DNA of 64,000 nucleotides from Branchiostoma floridae (GCF_000003815.2 NC_049983.1:8128576-8192575); one strand, 5' to 3'; positions 1 to 10,959 are shown, counted from the stretch's first letter. The notes: generated by a model from the sequence alone, not told the origin. Numbers and translations: made by a program.

Positions 1-1500
1 TCGTTTAGGCGATCTTTACAGCCTCGCTCGGCGTTCGAGCGGACGTTCACCCACGAAAGGCCGTACGTGGGGTTGCATAACGTGTTGCATCTGTAGAAAA
101 AATACAACATAATTTAACTTCGTGAAATAAATGTTTTCTGTCTTAAAGAACAGCAGTGCCTTTTTTGTTTATATGTGAATCACTAGCAGGTTGTGCGCGC
201 GTTGTAATCAAGAAATAAAAGTGGGATTACAGTAGTTTCAGGTAAGGGGGGGGGGGGGCGCAGAAGAGTGATGAAATTGTAGCGATGACAAAATTTTAGC
301 GGTCGAACGGTTCAATAGTTATAGTACCTCAGTCTTCCTGTACCCGACATGATCATGAACGCTCGCAAAAACATCGTTCCTCTGCTCGACCAAAAATTAG
401 ATCGTTTTTCCTTGAAGCGTCTTGAGTTCAAAGTATTTTGGACGATTTTTAGACACAAAGTGTACATCATGAACTGTCCATTTCAGAATTATAAATGATA
501 TTTTTTTTTCAAGTTCAATTTTGGAACAGTCCATTTTTGCAGAAGGAAGAGGGTGGACTGAAATATGCTGAATTTGCTCCTAAGCAAATACCGGCCTTTC
601 TAGTCTATCTAGTTTTGCTTTCTTTAATTAGAGTTTTACTCTTTAACTCAGTGACTAAACACTACTTTTCATAGAGGCCCTATAAACACAATGCCATACG
701 AACAATACGTACATGACAAAACGTAGCTGAGTAATCAAATCATAAAATCGCAATCCATAAATTATAAAGTCGTTATCCATGCTATGTCGTAAAGTTGGGA
801 GGTCAAAGGTCATGATCAAACTGTGTACATTGTTTACAATGCATGTATGGACGGACGGAGCAGTTTTTACATCTAGTGGGAGTGAAGTCAAGCTAGCTAC
901 ACATCGAACTGTTATAAGCAAAATGTTCTTTTGTCATTTTTTAGTTTGACTTTCGGCAATCGCTGAGCTTGATCAGACTGTGTTGGGTTGAATACATATG
1001 TGTATATATTTTACATTTCTACGGCAGGATATCTACTACAGGTTATGCAATTATAAACAAACCATTTTTGAAATGATATCCTGTTCGTGTATCCTGACGA
1101 CAAAATTGGTCGCTCATTTCGACAACTCTAATTTGATTTCCCCATGATAGGGAAAAAGTAATTTCCGTGATTTGTATGTGCGCTTTTCGGAGACAAGCCA
1201 TGCAGATAAAACAATGCCTCTTTTGTTTGTAGGACTAGACACTCATACTTCTTGAGTGCGAAATTGATGTTTTGCCATATTCTTATTAAATATGGTTTAA
1301 ACATGTTGTGCTACGGTCACAATTCGAAAAGGGACGCCGCACTTTTGATCATGACCCCATGCCCAACCTGCCCCCTTGGGACAGCCTCCGCTGTTGGGCT
1401 ATTTTGTGGCATGGCTGGGCCCCGGGATGTTTCTAAACTCACAGTTAAAAGGAACCCAGTGACTGACAAATAAACGCTTTATGCTAATCGTGAAAATACT
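1..1500. other. Intergenic, no gene recognised
   Basis: AT-rich sequence with a G homopolymer near 246-258. I see no splice-bounded coding exon, RNA gene or clear repeat. The short ORFs here have no recognisable domain. Confidence 0.5.
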
Positions 1501-1518
1501 GAGAGGTAAACTCTATCT

Positions 1519-1720
1519 TACACACATACGCACGCACGGACGCACATACACACACAAGCATACGCACTCGCGCACACACAAACACACATACACTTGCACA
1601 AACAAACACACACACACACACACACAGCTGCAAGTACATGCGCACGTAAGTGCTCACATACATAAAACATACGCACACACACATGCACACACACACACAT
1701 GCACACACACACATAGAAGG
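1519..1720. repeat. CA-rich microsatellite
   Basis: Imperfect (CA)n with CATACGCACG-type interruptions. It generates several spurious ORFs on both strands, rich in His/Thr on one strand and Cys/Val on the other. Confidence 0.9.
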
Positions 1721-2117
1721 AAACACGCATAGAAACTCAACAAAACAGAACTCCTGAACTGCTTGATCCGATCTTGTATTTTCTTCATCATATCATGAAA
1801 CACAATACTGAAAACACCATAAAGCATTACATAATGTACCGCCACTGTCTTCAACACAGCTCATAGTTGTGATAAAACGTATGCTTTATTCCTGTACTTC
1901 GTCTTAAGAGAGAAAATACAATCATTTGACCATCTTTAACCTATATATCTAACAACATGAATGTCCAAACATGCAACAATGGCATGTTTGGTAGTCTAGA
2001 AAGCTGTAGTCCTTTTTTCTCTCCGATAGTTTCCTTCTTTTAAAATTGGACTCATTGAGTCGGTGTTTTCTTGCTTTCTGCTACGTCATCATGACTCGGT
2101 AGCCTCGTCGAATGACC

Positions 2118-2184
2118 GCGCATGCGCAGGTAGCCAGCTCCTGAAGGGTGTCATGACGTCACGAATGTGCCGTGGGCTGATTGG
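2118..2184. promoter_or_regulatory. Candidate promoter cluster: NRF1-like, CRE and CCAAT motifs
   Basis: Within 67 bp there is a palindromic GCGCATGCGCA (2118-2128, NRF1-type), a full CRE TGACGTCA (2154-2161) and an inverted CCAAT box (ATTGG, 2180-2184). In animals this combination is typical of TATA-less broad promoters. No coding exon could be tied to it in either direction, so the role is inference. Confidence 0.4.
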
Positions 2185-2337
2185 TCGAGCTGGCAGCTAC
2201 GAAGAGAAAAAAAATAACATGAGAATGAAGCTACGTCATACTTATTCGTACGTCATACGTACATTCGTAACATTGTACTCACTCACTCCTGGTTGGCAAT
2301 ACGTATTGATGTTCAGAATACTTCTTAAAGTGTATCA

Positions 2338-2745
2338 CTAGTTCGCCTTTATCCGCGGGTTAACCTATGTCCGTTGTTTTAAAACCACTGATGGACGGTG
2401 GTGCTAAATTGCAATATTTAGACAAATAAAGTCTGTGATATCATAGTGTTTTACATGTCATGGAAATAATATGTAGTTAATGTAACTGCGTTTTAGACAA
2501 TTTTCACCGAGTAATGTTTAATATGCTATTTGTCTCGTTTTCATGTTCCTGTGTGTAAATGTACACAATGTAAATAAGCTTAATGATTCGGCCTTCAGCC
2601 CGCGACTTTGTTGTTAAGAAATAAGCCACTCTAGAACTATTCCTAAAAACTTGTGGAAAACACAGTACTTCAATTTGATATCTCCAAATTCCCTGTTTTT
2701 TTTTAAACATTGGATAGAGAGTCTCCGCGAATAAAGGTGAACTAG
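2338..2745. mobile_element. Inverted-repeat element (CTAGTTCACC family), copy 1
   Basis: The left end, CTAGTTCGCCTTTATCCGCG, is matched in inverted orientation at 2725-2745 (cgcgaataaaggtgaactag). A second member of the family with the same ends lies at 11978-12170. No transposase is visible, so this is a non-autonomous element. Superfamily not assigned. Confidence 0.6.
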
Positions 2746-4460
2746 CTTTACACATCTAAAACGCTGAAAAGTATGTAATAATAGTGACAGAGTTTTCAAA
2801 GAACTCTTCCTCCATTTTTGAAGTTGTTTACAGATTGATAGCTTGGTGTAAGCTATTATTTGCAAAGTGAATGTATCACTCGATATCTTTGCAATTAATC
2901 TTGAAAGATAAAGTGTTTCTCACTAATTCGTGTCATGCGTATTACTGCTGTCTTATTGCTGATACCCGTATTATAAAGGGCCTTACATTTATATCCTGCC
3001 TAGGTCAATAAAAGCTCATTATTTCTGTAAAAAAGGTAACAGAAAGACAAAAGATGATGTAAACTGGATTCATATCCATTGTAATGGACAATATGAAATC
3101 AATATTAGTTCTGCGGCTTTATGTCAATTTTTCTATTTGCACTGGCATACACAATCCCAAAATCAATTCTTACCTCGCAATAGCATTCTCAAATTTCAGG
3201 ATCAATGGCGAGAAGTTTTGGAATATCAAACACGGCTAAAATTAGTTATTAAAAACTTATAGATAAGAGTAGGGGTAACGCTATGGTCACACACTTGCAC
3301 CGGTGCCCGTTCGGGATGTAGTCCCGGCCGGGCTCCATAGTCACAAATTTTTCCATGTGGACTACGGGGCACTCTTGGTGCACTCCCCAGTTTATTTGGG
3401 GTCTCAATTCGAGGCAGCGCACCCTCGAGTCTAGCGACTGTGCCTTCCAGAAAATAGCCGTGACCGGAAATGAAGGATATTCCTTTAGCTTTAAGAACAA
3501 CTGAGTTTCAGTTTCTTCAACCTTTCTAGTTTTCGTAATTTTTGGGGGAGAAAATTTTTGACCTAAGAAATTATGCACAAAATTGGGAATTTTCACGTGG
3601 AATTAAAATTAAACTCATCCCCTATATCTTAGTCACGAAAATGATTGTTATTGTCGGAATGAGAATGCTCTTCGGTGTAATCAATGTATAATGAAGAAAA
3701 TTCTAACACTGAGATTTTCGCAATAGCCCGACGCACGAGGCATGGCAACACGGCCTTCAGGACGCATGAACGGGGAATCTGGGTCAACGCATTTGCGAAC
3801 TATAGCTACGAGCAAAGACTGCATGAATGTTTCACGTCAATTGAGGATAACAAAAAAAACTCTTCCTATTGCTTTTTGAGCGAGACGAAAATATGGTATG
3901 CTATATATTTCTCCTATACGGTCACGATGTAGTGGATTCTCGAGCTCGTCAAGCACCGGTGCACCGAATCCCGTTACGGAGGACGTAAATGCTGAATTCC
4001 AGAAGGAATTCCAGTCTGAATTCCAGTCAGTGTGTTAGGTGTGCTTTGTATCCTCCTACGCAGATCCTCGCCCAAGGCTTATACAATATACCTTGGAGAG
4101 ATTCTGCTTAACCGGGCTGAGATTTCCGCTTTTTTGAGCGTCGCCTCTCTACCCATTTGTCAGCCAACGAAATAATCGCATAACTGTCAAATAGCAGTTA
4201 CTTAAGCAACTGGATATGGTTTTGTAAACGGTTAGTCGTTTGAGACAACATTCACTACCTTTCGCCAGCAACACTCAGCAAGATCTGTTGGTCAGCGGAT
4301 TTTAACCAAAAGCTATGAAGGCAAGATTTTGACAGCCCAATAGGGAACAAAAATAGGACAAAAAAAGTCAAGGTTTATGCTAATTAGTCAACTATCTCCA
4401 CTAGTTTGAGTACTGGAGTTAAATTCGTTGAAGAGATTCATTAGTCACGTATGTTTGCAT
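2746..4460. other. Intergenic, no gene recognised
   Basis: No supported gene. A short cluster of GGAATTCCAG-like direct repeats lies at about 3993-4028. The segment near 4041-4130 resembles one at about 35770-35840 and is probably a dispersed repeat. Confidence 0.4.
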
Positions 4461-4667
4461 TTAAAAGAGTTTTTCATCAATCAGAGACTGTTATTAAAGG
4501 TAAGCAAACGTACCTCCAAATTTTCGATGGCTATCCAGTCCTTCTTGCTCACTCTCGCGAGAACTAGGTCACTCCGTGAGCAAGATGGACTGGATAGCCA
4601 TCGAGAATTTGGAGGTACATTTGCTTACCTTAGATAACAGTCACTGATTGATGAAAAACTCTTTTAA
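4461..4667. mobile_element. Foldback inverted-repeat element
   Basis: Arms of about 90 bp, starting ttaaaagagtttttcatc and ending in the inverted match gatgaaaaactcttttaa, enclose a short TCTCGCGAGA-centred spacer. The ends can be read as AAGAG...CTCTT flanked by TTAA, the piggyBac-type target. A 14-bp direct repeat (actggagttaaatt) also occurs at 4411 and 4667. The superfamily is uncertain. Confidence 0.6.
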
Positions 4668-4678
4668 CTGGAGTTAAA

Positions 4679-4897
4679 TTATGTTCTCTCGCGGGGTGGA
4701 AGGACTTGGTCCAAAGTGCCGGAAAGTTCGAGACGTATGCCTCCTTTCTTGTGAAGGATAGAATTGCACATTCTCTCAAATACTGCCTCGAGCTCTCTAA
4801 TTTTCCGTTCGAACCAGCGGGGTACGCGGTCTATCATATCTGTGGAGTTGAGTTTGAAAGAGTTTCCCTGATTGTGTCCTTGAGTTTTTCCTGCCAT
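4679..4897 (-). pseudogene. Possible decayed GIY-YIG/Penelope-type retroelement C-terminus
   Basis: The translated stretch RWFERKIRELEAVFERMCNS followed by a LHKKGG-like segment and TLDQVL resembles the end of the GIY-YIG endonuclease domain found in some metazoan retroelements, where a W-F-x-R-x-[IV]-[KR]-E helix is followed by LN-x-x-GG-x-x-L and YD-x-LL. There is no upstream catalytic part and the match is weak. It could be chance. Confidence 0.25.
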
Positions 4898-5011
4898 TGA
4901 TCATTCACAACCCTGTATACAGCTGTTTTGATTTGACAGTTTTGATTCATGACCTTGCAACCTATCCCATTTATCGGTAAAAGCAAACCCAATGAGACTA
5001 TGGCAATGGAG

Positions 5012-5060
5012 TTCATCAAATATGAATTTGACATTGCATGTCAAATTCATATTTGATGAA
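5012..5060. repeat. Perfect 49-nt palindrome
   Basis: Two perfectly complementary 23-nt arms (ttcatcaaatatgaatttga + cat and its inverse) around a 3-nt centre. It can form a hairpin in DNA or RNA. It lies about 260 bp past the donor of the peptide gene's main exon, inside the predicted transcript if that gene continues downstream. Confidence 0.85.
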
Positions 5061-5323
5061 GTCCATTAATGATGGATCAATAGTTGGGTGGTTTGATAAC
5101 TTCGAACAAGTCACCATTAATAAAAAATAATGCCAGTTTGCCCCAGTTATGAAGCTTCCAACGGTGCCTACCATTTCAGACGAAATGCGTATTTCAGTAA
5201 ATCACACGTGCTCAATGCTATGATTTTGATGCCACATAAAAAGACCTACAACATCAGAGCACACGAATATGCATCCTATTTCATGTGTACAACGAAGAAA
5301 GAGTGAGTTGGAACTGTCCTTAC

Positions 5324-6235
5324 CGCAGAGTCGTCTTTGTCGTAAGGCATGAGTCCTGTCGACTCGTTGTCTTCTCCTGCTGAGTCTGGCTCGCCGTAGC
5401 CCGGCTGGTTCTGCCACCTCTGGGACTGCCAGTTGCCGTCAGTACTCCCACCGACGTCGCTGTTGTCGGCCTGTTCGGGTGAAGGTGTCACCTCTTCCGC
5501 CCGTCCGTACCTGTTGTAGCCGGTTCCCAAGTCGAAGCGGCTGAGAGGCTTGGGTGCCCGCCCGTAGCGATTGTAGCCGAGCCCCAAGTCGAATCGGCTG
5601 AGGGGCTTGGAGGTTCGCCCGTAGCGGTTATATCCCGACCCCAAGTTGAAGCGGTTGAGGGGCTTGGGTGAACGGCCGTAGCGATTGTAGCCGAGCCCCA
5701 AGTCGAAACGGTTGAGAGGCTTGGAGGTTCGCCCGTAGCGGTTGTATCCAAGTCCCAAGTCGAAGCGGTTGATGGGCTTGGGTGCCCGGCCGTACCGACT
5801 GAAGCCTTTCCCTAGCTGGTGGCGGTTGAGCTGGTTCGGAGAGCGTCCGTAGCGACTGTACCCGAGGTCGATGTTGTGCCGTGTGAGGGACTTGCGGTTA
5901 GATCTGTTGTACCCCGACCCGAGACTGCTCATCAGCTGCTGGAGGTACCCCCGCCCGTAGCGACTGTACCCCTCTCCCAAGTTGAGGCGGCTGAGCTGAC
6001 TCGGCGCCCGCTTGACGTCGGCGGTCTCGTCCGGAGAACTGGCGTCGATGTCGTAGCGCTGGCCGTCGTCCGCAACCTGGTCTTCCACGAGCGAGTCCAG
6101 GACGTGTAGCGGGATTCCCTGTGATCTGGGGAGATCGCCGCCGGTGTTCTGGAGATCGTTCACGGTTGCCACTGCACGGTGAGCCGCCGGCCATGCTAGG
6201 AACAACGGTAACAGCCACACCATCGGGGTCCACAT
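5324..6235 (-). CDS. Multi-copy RY-amide neuropeptide precursor, main coding exon
   Basis: The exon encodes 304 residues of a secretory precursor. A signal peptide covers about residues 1-23 (hydrophobic core VWLLPLFLAW). An acidic spacer ends in a dibasic KR at 75-76. Nine tandem units follow at 77-245. Eight end in RYGR, where Gly is an amide donor and Arg a cleavage site. Unit 2 ends in NRSNR and would not be amidated. Mature products would be 15-17 residue peptides such as SPKPLNRFNLGSGYNRY-NH2. An acidic tail fills 246-304. The exon is bounded by a tttgctttcag acceptor (6258) 22 nt before the ATG and a GCG|GTAAGG donor (GT at 5323-5322), in phase 0. The apparent 15-residue extension to a stop at 5276 is therefore probably intron. 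The 3' coding exon was not found. The peptides would act as secreted receptor ligands. The family is not recognised: luqin/RYamide and NPY share only the RY-amide end. Confidence 0.85.
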
Positions 6236-6257
6236 TCCAACTTTACCCTCGTTTGCC
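6236..6257 (-). other. 5' UTR part of neuropeptide exon 2
   Basis: 22 nt between the AG acceptor (6259-6258) and the ATG at 6235, reading GGCAAACGAGGGTAAAGTTG then GA. The polypyrimidine-AG context just upstream supports a 5' UTR intron. Confidence 0.7.
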
Positions 6258-7455
6258 CTGAAAGCAAATGATCAAAACGTTATGAAAACTGCAAAGTTCA
6301 ATACTCAATGGTTTTATAGTTGTGCTATATGTGACAAAAGCCCTAAAAGCTTCTTATGCCTGTTTACGAGTTACACTAAAACGTCATCCATATCCTCCAT
6401 ATAAAAAGGCACCGTAAAGAAATGCGTTTGGGAGCCCACAGCACTGACAACGCATCACATCAATGGTACAGCCAGGGACAGTTACCATGTACCTGTAAAC
6501 AGGTCACCTCCAAATCAGGGAAGTGGAAGGGCCTTTTAACTTAACCCCTTTCCCCCAATGACCTAAATTGAACACCCTGGAGCTACCGAAAACTGTAGCC
6601 CTTCTTTTTAAATGATGAAACAATCCTCACTACTGTGAATCGTCTTTCTAGCCTCTCAGGTTCCCGAATATCTCTTTATATCCTCTCCACGATCCAGCTT
6701 GTAATCTTTATTCCATGCCCCTATAAGAACACTTTATTCAAGTCGTCAACTTAATTGAATTTACTACTAAGTGTGAAAGTAATGTTTCCTGCATTGTCAC
6801 CTTAACGATGACAGCGAACCTTAAGGGATGGTATGGTTAGTATCCTTTGTATCTAATGAACTGTAAACAGTAACTTAAGGTGTACATAACCATTCACAAT
6901 CAATACTAACGGCTCCTTAAGGACAAGAGAGGCCTTTTTGTTCGGGATTCGCGAGAGATATCTTAAACGCCCACGGCGCTAATCAATACAAGACTTTGTC
7001 GGTAACATTGTTAAGTGGCTGGAACTTTATAACCGACTCTAAACGTTACCTTAGCAAAGGGCAACATGTATAGCTGTATATTTTTTAAAGATTCAGAACG
7101 GCTACTGTATTAGGTACATATAGATAATGCAGTGTCTGTTGTCATATTTCATGGATGCGAAAAATGAAGCATAGCGAACATGAAACTGTCTTTCTTGATT
7201 TGCTCAAATGCACTTTCCTTCCAGCGAGAAAAAGACGTTCGGGCAATTTGATACAAGATCAGAAAGAGTCGCCTTCAGAAAAAAAGACAAATGTAACCAA
7301 GGATGAATGTCATTATATATGATTAAAAGGACCGGCTGTCATCCTATCTTGTACCCGTCAACTGCCTGCGGTATCTTGGGGGAGTAAATGCGCGGTGCTA
7401 CGTGACGAAACCGGCTTTGTGATCGAATGACAATTAGCTGTGGGCTCTTTCGTTA

Positions 7456-7707
7456 AGGTGGTATCTCACTGCACTTGCGGCACTGGTGCGGCGCTGCGGG
7501 GTTCGAAGATTACACAACGAATTTCAGAGATAAATAACGGATTTTCTTACGTTTGTGTATTTTTTTGTCTTCTAAGCCATACTTTTAGGTATTACGCATA
7601 TTTAAATTATTTAAAAAACGGCGAAAATAACACAACAGTGCTGCAGTGAACGAACCCCGCAGTGCCGCAACCGGTGTCCCAAGTGTAGTGTGAGTGAGAT
7701 ACCACTT
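7456..7707. mobile_element. 252-bp foldback element with TTA target duplication
   Basis: The ends AGGTGGTATCTCACTGCACT and the inverted match (gtgagataccactt) are flanked by TTA at 7453-7455 and 7708-7710. The arms continue inward through cggcactg/cagtgccg and a cggggttcg/cgaaccccg pair. A 3-bp TTA/TAA duplication is characteristic of PIF/Harbinger elements. No transposase is present. It is related to the elements at 10960 and 18107. Confidence 0.75.
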
Positions 7708-7848
7708 TTAGCGGTATCATTCAACGTTTGTACAAAATATACACCCTTCTGATGTTATTGAACTTCGAATCTTACAAATCATAATTCTTAATCTCACCCT
7801 TTTTTTCAGGAGTTAATTTTCGCCGGCGGCAGGGATAAAGAGCTAGAA

Positions 7849-8372
7849 GTGAGTGAACTTTATTGCACGACATTTGTACATGGTACAATGTATGGCAACG
7901 ACTATTACACATACAAGTACAAAATAGGTGTATAGAATAAGACTTAACATCCCAATTAACATAACAAGAAGGGCTGGCTAAAACAAGATATAATGTTACA
8001 ATCGAGTTGGGCTAATTATGAGATTCGTTATTCTTTCTAATAGCAAAGTAGCCTTTCATATATTTGCCTATCTTTACATCATGGGAGTTGTGGCATCTAA
8101 AGATATATACAAATCTGTCTGTTGCATCGAGACAAAATCTTAAAATCTGCTGTACTGGATTCGAGAAATGTGAATAGCTCATTACGTAAAATAGCGTATC
8201 TAGAACATTCCATTAAAAAAGGAAAGCTAGAAGTATGATTTCTGAGTCTACGTTCAATAATATCAGGGTGTATAATTTTTACATATTTCTTTTTTATTGA
8301 ATAGTACGTCCTGTTGCAATTTAGTGCCATTTGGTGACGTAAGCACTTTAGAGTCACTTGTGCAGCAAACAA
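7849..8372 (-). pseudogene. LINE 3' fragment (C-terminal ORF and tail)
   Basis: The minus-strand ORF at 8372-8097 carries FPFLMECSRYAILRNELF, which resembles the zinc-knuckle-like C-terminus of non-LTR retrotransposon polymerases (F-L-x-x-C-x-x-[YF]-x-x-x-R-x-x-[LF]). The downstream end, written on the plus strand as gaactttattgca, resembles other LINE tails in this window. No RT domain remains. Confidence 0.4.
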
Positions 8373-9144
8373 CTGATTATCTTACCATTAGCAACGACAC
8401 TCTATATCAAACGTACGTTGCAACGTGTCTTTGTATATGGGACAGCTTTCAAAGGCACACGAGCACATTTGTGAAATTACTTCTTTTGAAAGTTTTTTTT
8501 CCGGGTCAATGGTCTAAAGAAATGGATATGATCGGCAGTTCAAAATGATGTGGAATAATTTCAATCTTCAACTGAGATGATTACAGAAATTAATATACCT
8601 GTGCTATGTGTATGCTGAAAATATCGAAACTTTTGCGGTTTGGTTTTCCCAGTTTTCGACCTTCCCAGGGACATTACGGAACACGAATGTATTATCAAGT
8701 TTTACTAGTGCTGTACTACAAAACTGTACACAACAAAAAGACATTAAGAAACATCGTGGAAACATCCTTTCGCCTCTTACCGAAAAAAATCCCTGTGAAA
8801 ATAAATGAAGTTACAGTACAAAGTTTAATTCTCATTTAATTTTTATTAGACTTACCTCTCTGTTGAATTAAATCAATTTTGCATGCACCATGTAATTATG
8901 AATCATTACAAGCTAGTGAGAATTATGCAGAATTCGTATTGCGAAGGATGGACTACATTTGATTTGGGCTTCCTCGTTAAGGCCATATTTTAACATAAGC
9001 GTAATTATTAAACCTAGCATTATTGATACGCATTTGTCATTATTAGACTTATCATTATTAAGTCTATTCTTAAACGCATCTATCATTATAAGATACACTT
9101 TGCTTAGAGATGCTTTACCTCATTATGTCATTTGCCGAAATAAT

Positions 9145-9390
9145 GAAAGTTTATTTGCAAGTTCGTGCCCGGGGGCTAATTGCAAGTACATGGTGGAAAC
9201 CTAGGAGACATACATGTGACGATGGAAAGTGATAATAAAAACATTATACATGTACATACAATTGTAAAAAGAGTCTAGCTACTCGAATATTAGTGTGGAC
9301 TATTTCTAAATTTAAACGGGTTTGGTTTGACTTCTTTTTTGGAAGCAGAGGAAGACGAAAAGCCCCACTATTTCTACAATTTGAGATGAA
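9145..9390 (-). mobile_element. LINE 3' tail, same family as 14484-16105
   Basis: On the plus strand, agtttatttgcaagttcgtg and cccgggggctaattgcaa match the tail at 14488-14524. Further in, gacttcttttttggaagcag at about 9330 matches 14668, which is the HCFQKRSQ-coding end of the LINE ORF. It is a 5'-truncated copy of about 245 bp. Confidence 0.75.
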
Positions 9391-10105
9391 ATTGGTTATT
9401 TGTTCAAAATACATTTTCGTCTACTTCTGATTCCAATATTACGCTCTGTCGAATGGGGAAAACACGTGGCCGTGTAATCGTATAATACGGCTTGTCAAGA
9501 TATGGAAATATCTTTTGTGCTGAAACTGGGCACGTCCGTCGTACAACAATCGTACGATCGCAATATGTAGGCATTCGTAGGATAGTATTACACACGTAGT
9601 ACAAAATTCATCTGTATCCTTACTGTAAAGACTGTCTTAGCTCCTTGTCAACTGCCTGACTTAAAAATTCTACGACATCAAAATCGAACGTCTACCTACA
9701 ATGATTGTGACCGCATCGTAAGTGCCAAGTTACATACGTCGTGGGATTGTCGCACGATCACAATCTGAGGGCATCCCATTCTATTCTTAGGAGAGTCGTA
9801 CGCATGTCGTGTAAAGGTCAGCTTTTTTGAAAAAGAAAATACTGTCTTACAATCTTGTCAGTGGTTGGTTCTGTCACAAGCTGCTTGCTAGTTAGACTAT
9901 ACTGCATCAAAATTGTACGGCGACTTACGAATAATGCATGTGACCCCACCGCAACATGCAACACATTATAAAACATATGTGTACAGCCCCTAGATACAAG
10001 ATACAATGTGTAAAAAACCTCTGAAATACAGCAGAACGCCATGGTGCATACGTCTACAGGCTCTCACAATCCAATACAGTCTATGCAATGAAAACAAGAT
10101 CTTAC

Positions 10106-10181
10106 CCTTGCACTTGAAGAAGTCTTGCACTAGTAGAAATCGTCAGTTTCTCGTATCCCCTCTGACTCTGTGTCGGTTGTG
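10106..10181 (-). other. Predicted 5' UTR exon 1 of the neuropeptide gene
   Basis: About 76 nt starting some 25-30 nt downstream of the TATA box, containing no ATG, and ending GTGCAAGG|GTAAGATC with the donor GT at 10105-10104. The exact start is an estimate from TATA spacing. The link to the peptide exon at 6257 rests on strand, a compatible donor and acceptor, and the lack of any other candidate in between. Confidence 0.5.
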
Positions 10182-10204
10182 AAGACGCCCTCTGCGCGGA
10201 CCGG

Positions 10205-10212
10205 TTTTTATA
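10205..10212 (-). promoter_or_regulatory. TATA box, probable neuropeptide promoter
   Basis: TATAAAAA on the minus strand in the context GTGTATAAAAACCGG, with a GC-rich stretch (CCGCCCACTCCCC) just upstream and a CRE-like TGATGTCA at about 10346-10339. A TATA box with a CRE suits a regulated, cell-type-restricted gene. That use is inference. Confidence 0.6.
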
Positions 10213-10339
10213 CACGGTCTCGGGGAGTGGGCGGTCCTCCTGGAGGCAGTGACTCGACAAGCGTGCAATCTGCGGGCTGACGAAACACCAGGAGGAATTG
10301 TTGTTATACAGCTTCCTCTCTACGTTGTCCAAGGATAGG

Positions 10340-10955
10340 AAGTGACATCACGGCCTGGGCTATCGGAGTAGTACACAGAAACACAGAAAGATGTTGCTAG
10401 CTGACAGTTTCTGGGAACCATAGGCCATACGGTGTAATGTCGTAAAAGTGATTGGAGCTAAGACGGGCACATTATCTAAATACCTTTGAGGAAATGGTCT
10501 CTTGATTCAGGGTCACATGTGTCACATTAGGGCGACGCTGATATGTTTATATGGATGACACCCCCGCGCGCATCAATTTACGTCAGTTTAAAATAAATAG
10601 ATAAATTTGCGACCATACTGTAAGTCGTACAGAAAATCTGCAAATTGACCAAGGAAGAGGCAATTGACAGGACGATCATGTTAACAGTAGAAAAAATGCA
10701 CTGTTGACAGGATCACTCTCAGTCGTCTCAATAGTCTAAGGCCAAAAGAATTATTATTGAAAAGAGCATACTAATTATGTCATACAGTTTTCCTATCGTA
10801 AAATGCATTGATGTTGTCGGTTATTTACTCTTTGCACAAAAGTGTATTTCGAGCGCTGAGCGAAGTTTTCAAAAGTCTTCCAAGATACTGTGAACGAACT
10901 TCTTGTTTGGTATTCCATGTTCACACTGAATCATTTGAGAAATCTTGCTGACTGC
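10340..10955. other. Intergenic, no gene recognised
   Basis: Upstream flank of the predicted peptide-gene promoter. No coding signal or repeat could be supported. Confidence 0.4.
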
Positions 10956-10959
10956 TTAA

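Larger units (their letters stand above)
6258..10105 (-). other. Predicted 5' UTR intron of the neuropeptide gene
   Basis: If the promoter at about 10.2 kb drives the peptide gene, this 3.85-kb interval is intron 1. It holds a 252-bp foldback element and two LINE tails (listed separately) and no other recognisable gene. Borders: GT at 10105-10104, AG at 6259-6258. Confidence 0.5.

Noticed and set aside
1481-1857. His/Thr- and Cys/Val-rich ORFs
   Set aside because: Translations of the CA/TG microsatellite in several frames; no start context or splice sites.
5488-6233. Other frames across the peptide repeat (both strands)
   Set aside because: Shadow frames of a 57-bp tandem repeat; only the frame with signal peptide and RYGR sites makes biological sense.
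5324-6235. Assignment to luqin/RYamide, NPY or orcokinin families
   Set aside because: Only the C-terminal RY-amide (or a vague FD...GxGYN pattern) is shared; the conserved core differs, so naming a family would be a guess.
10102-10332. 76-residue minus-strand ORF
   Set aside because: Overlaps the TATA box and predicted 5' UTR; its ATG lies upstream of the predicted transcription start.
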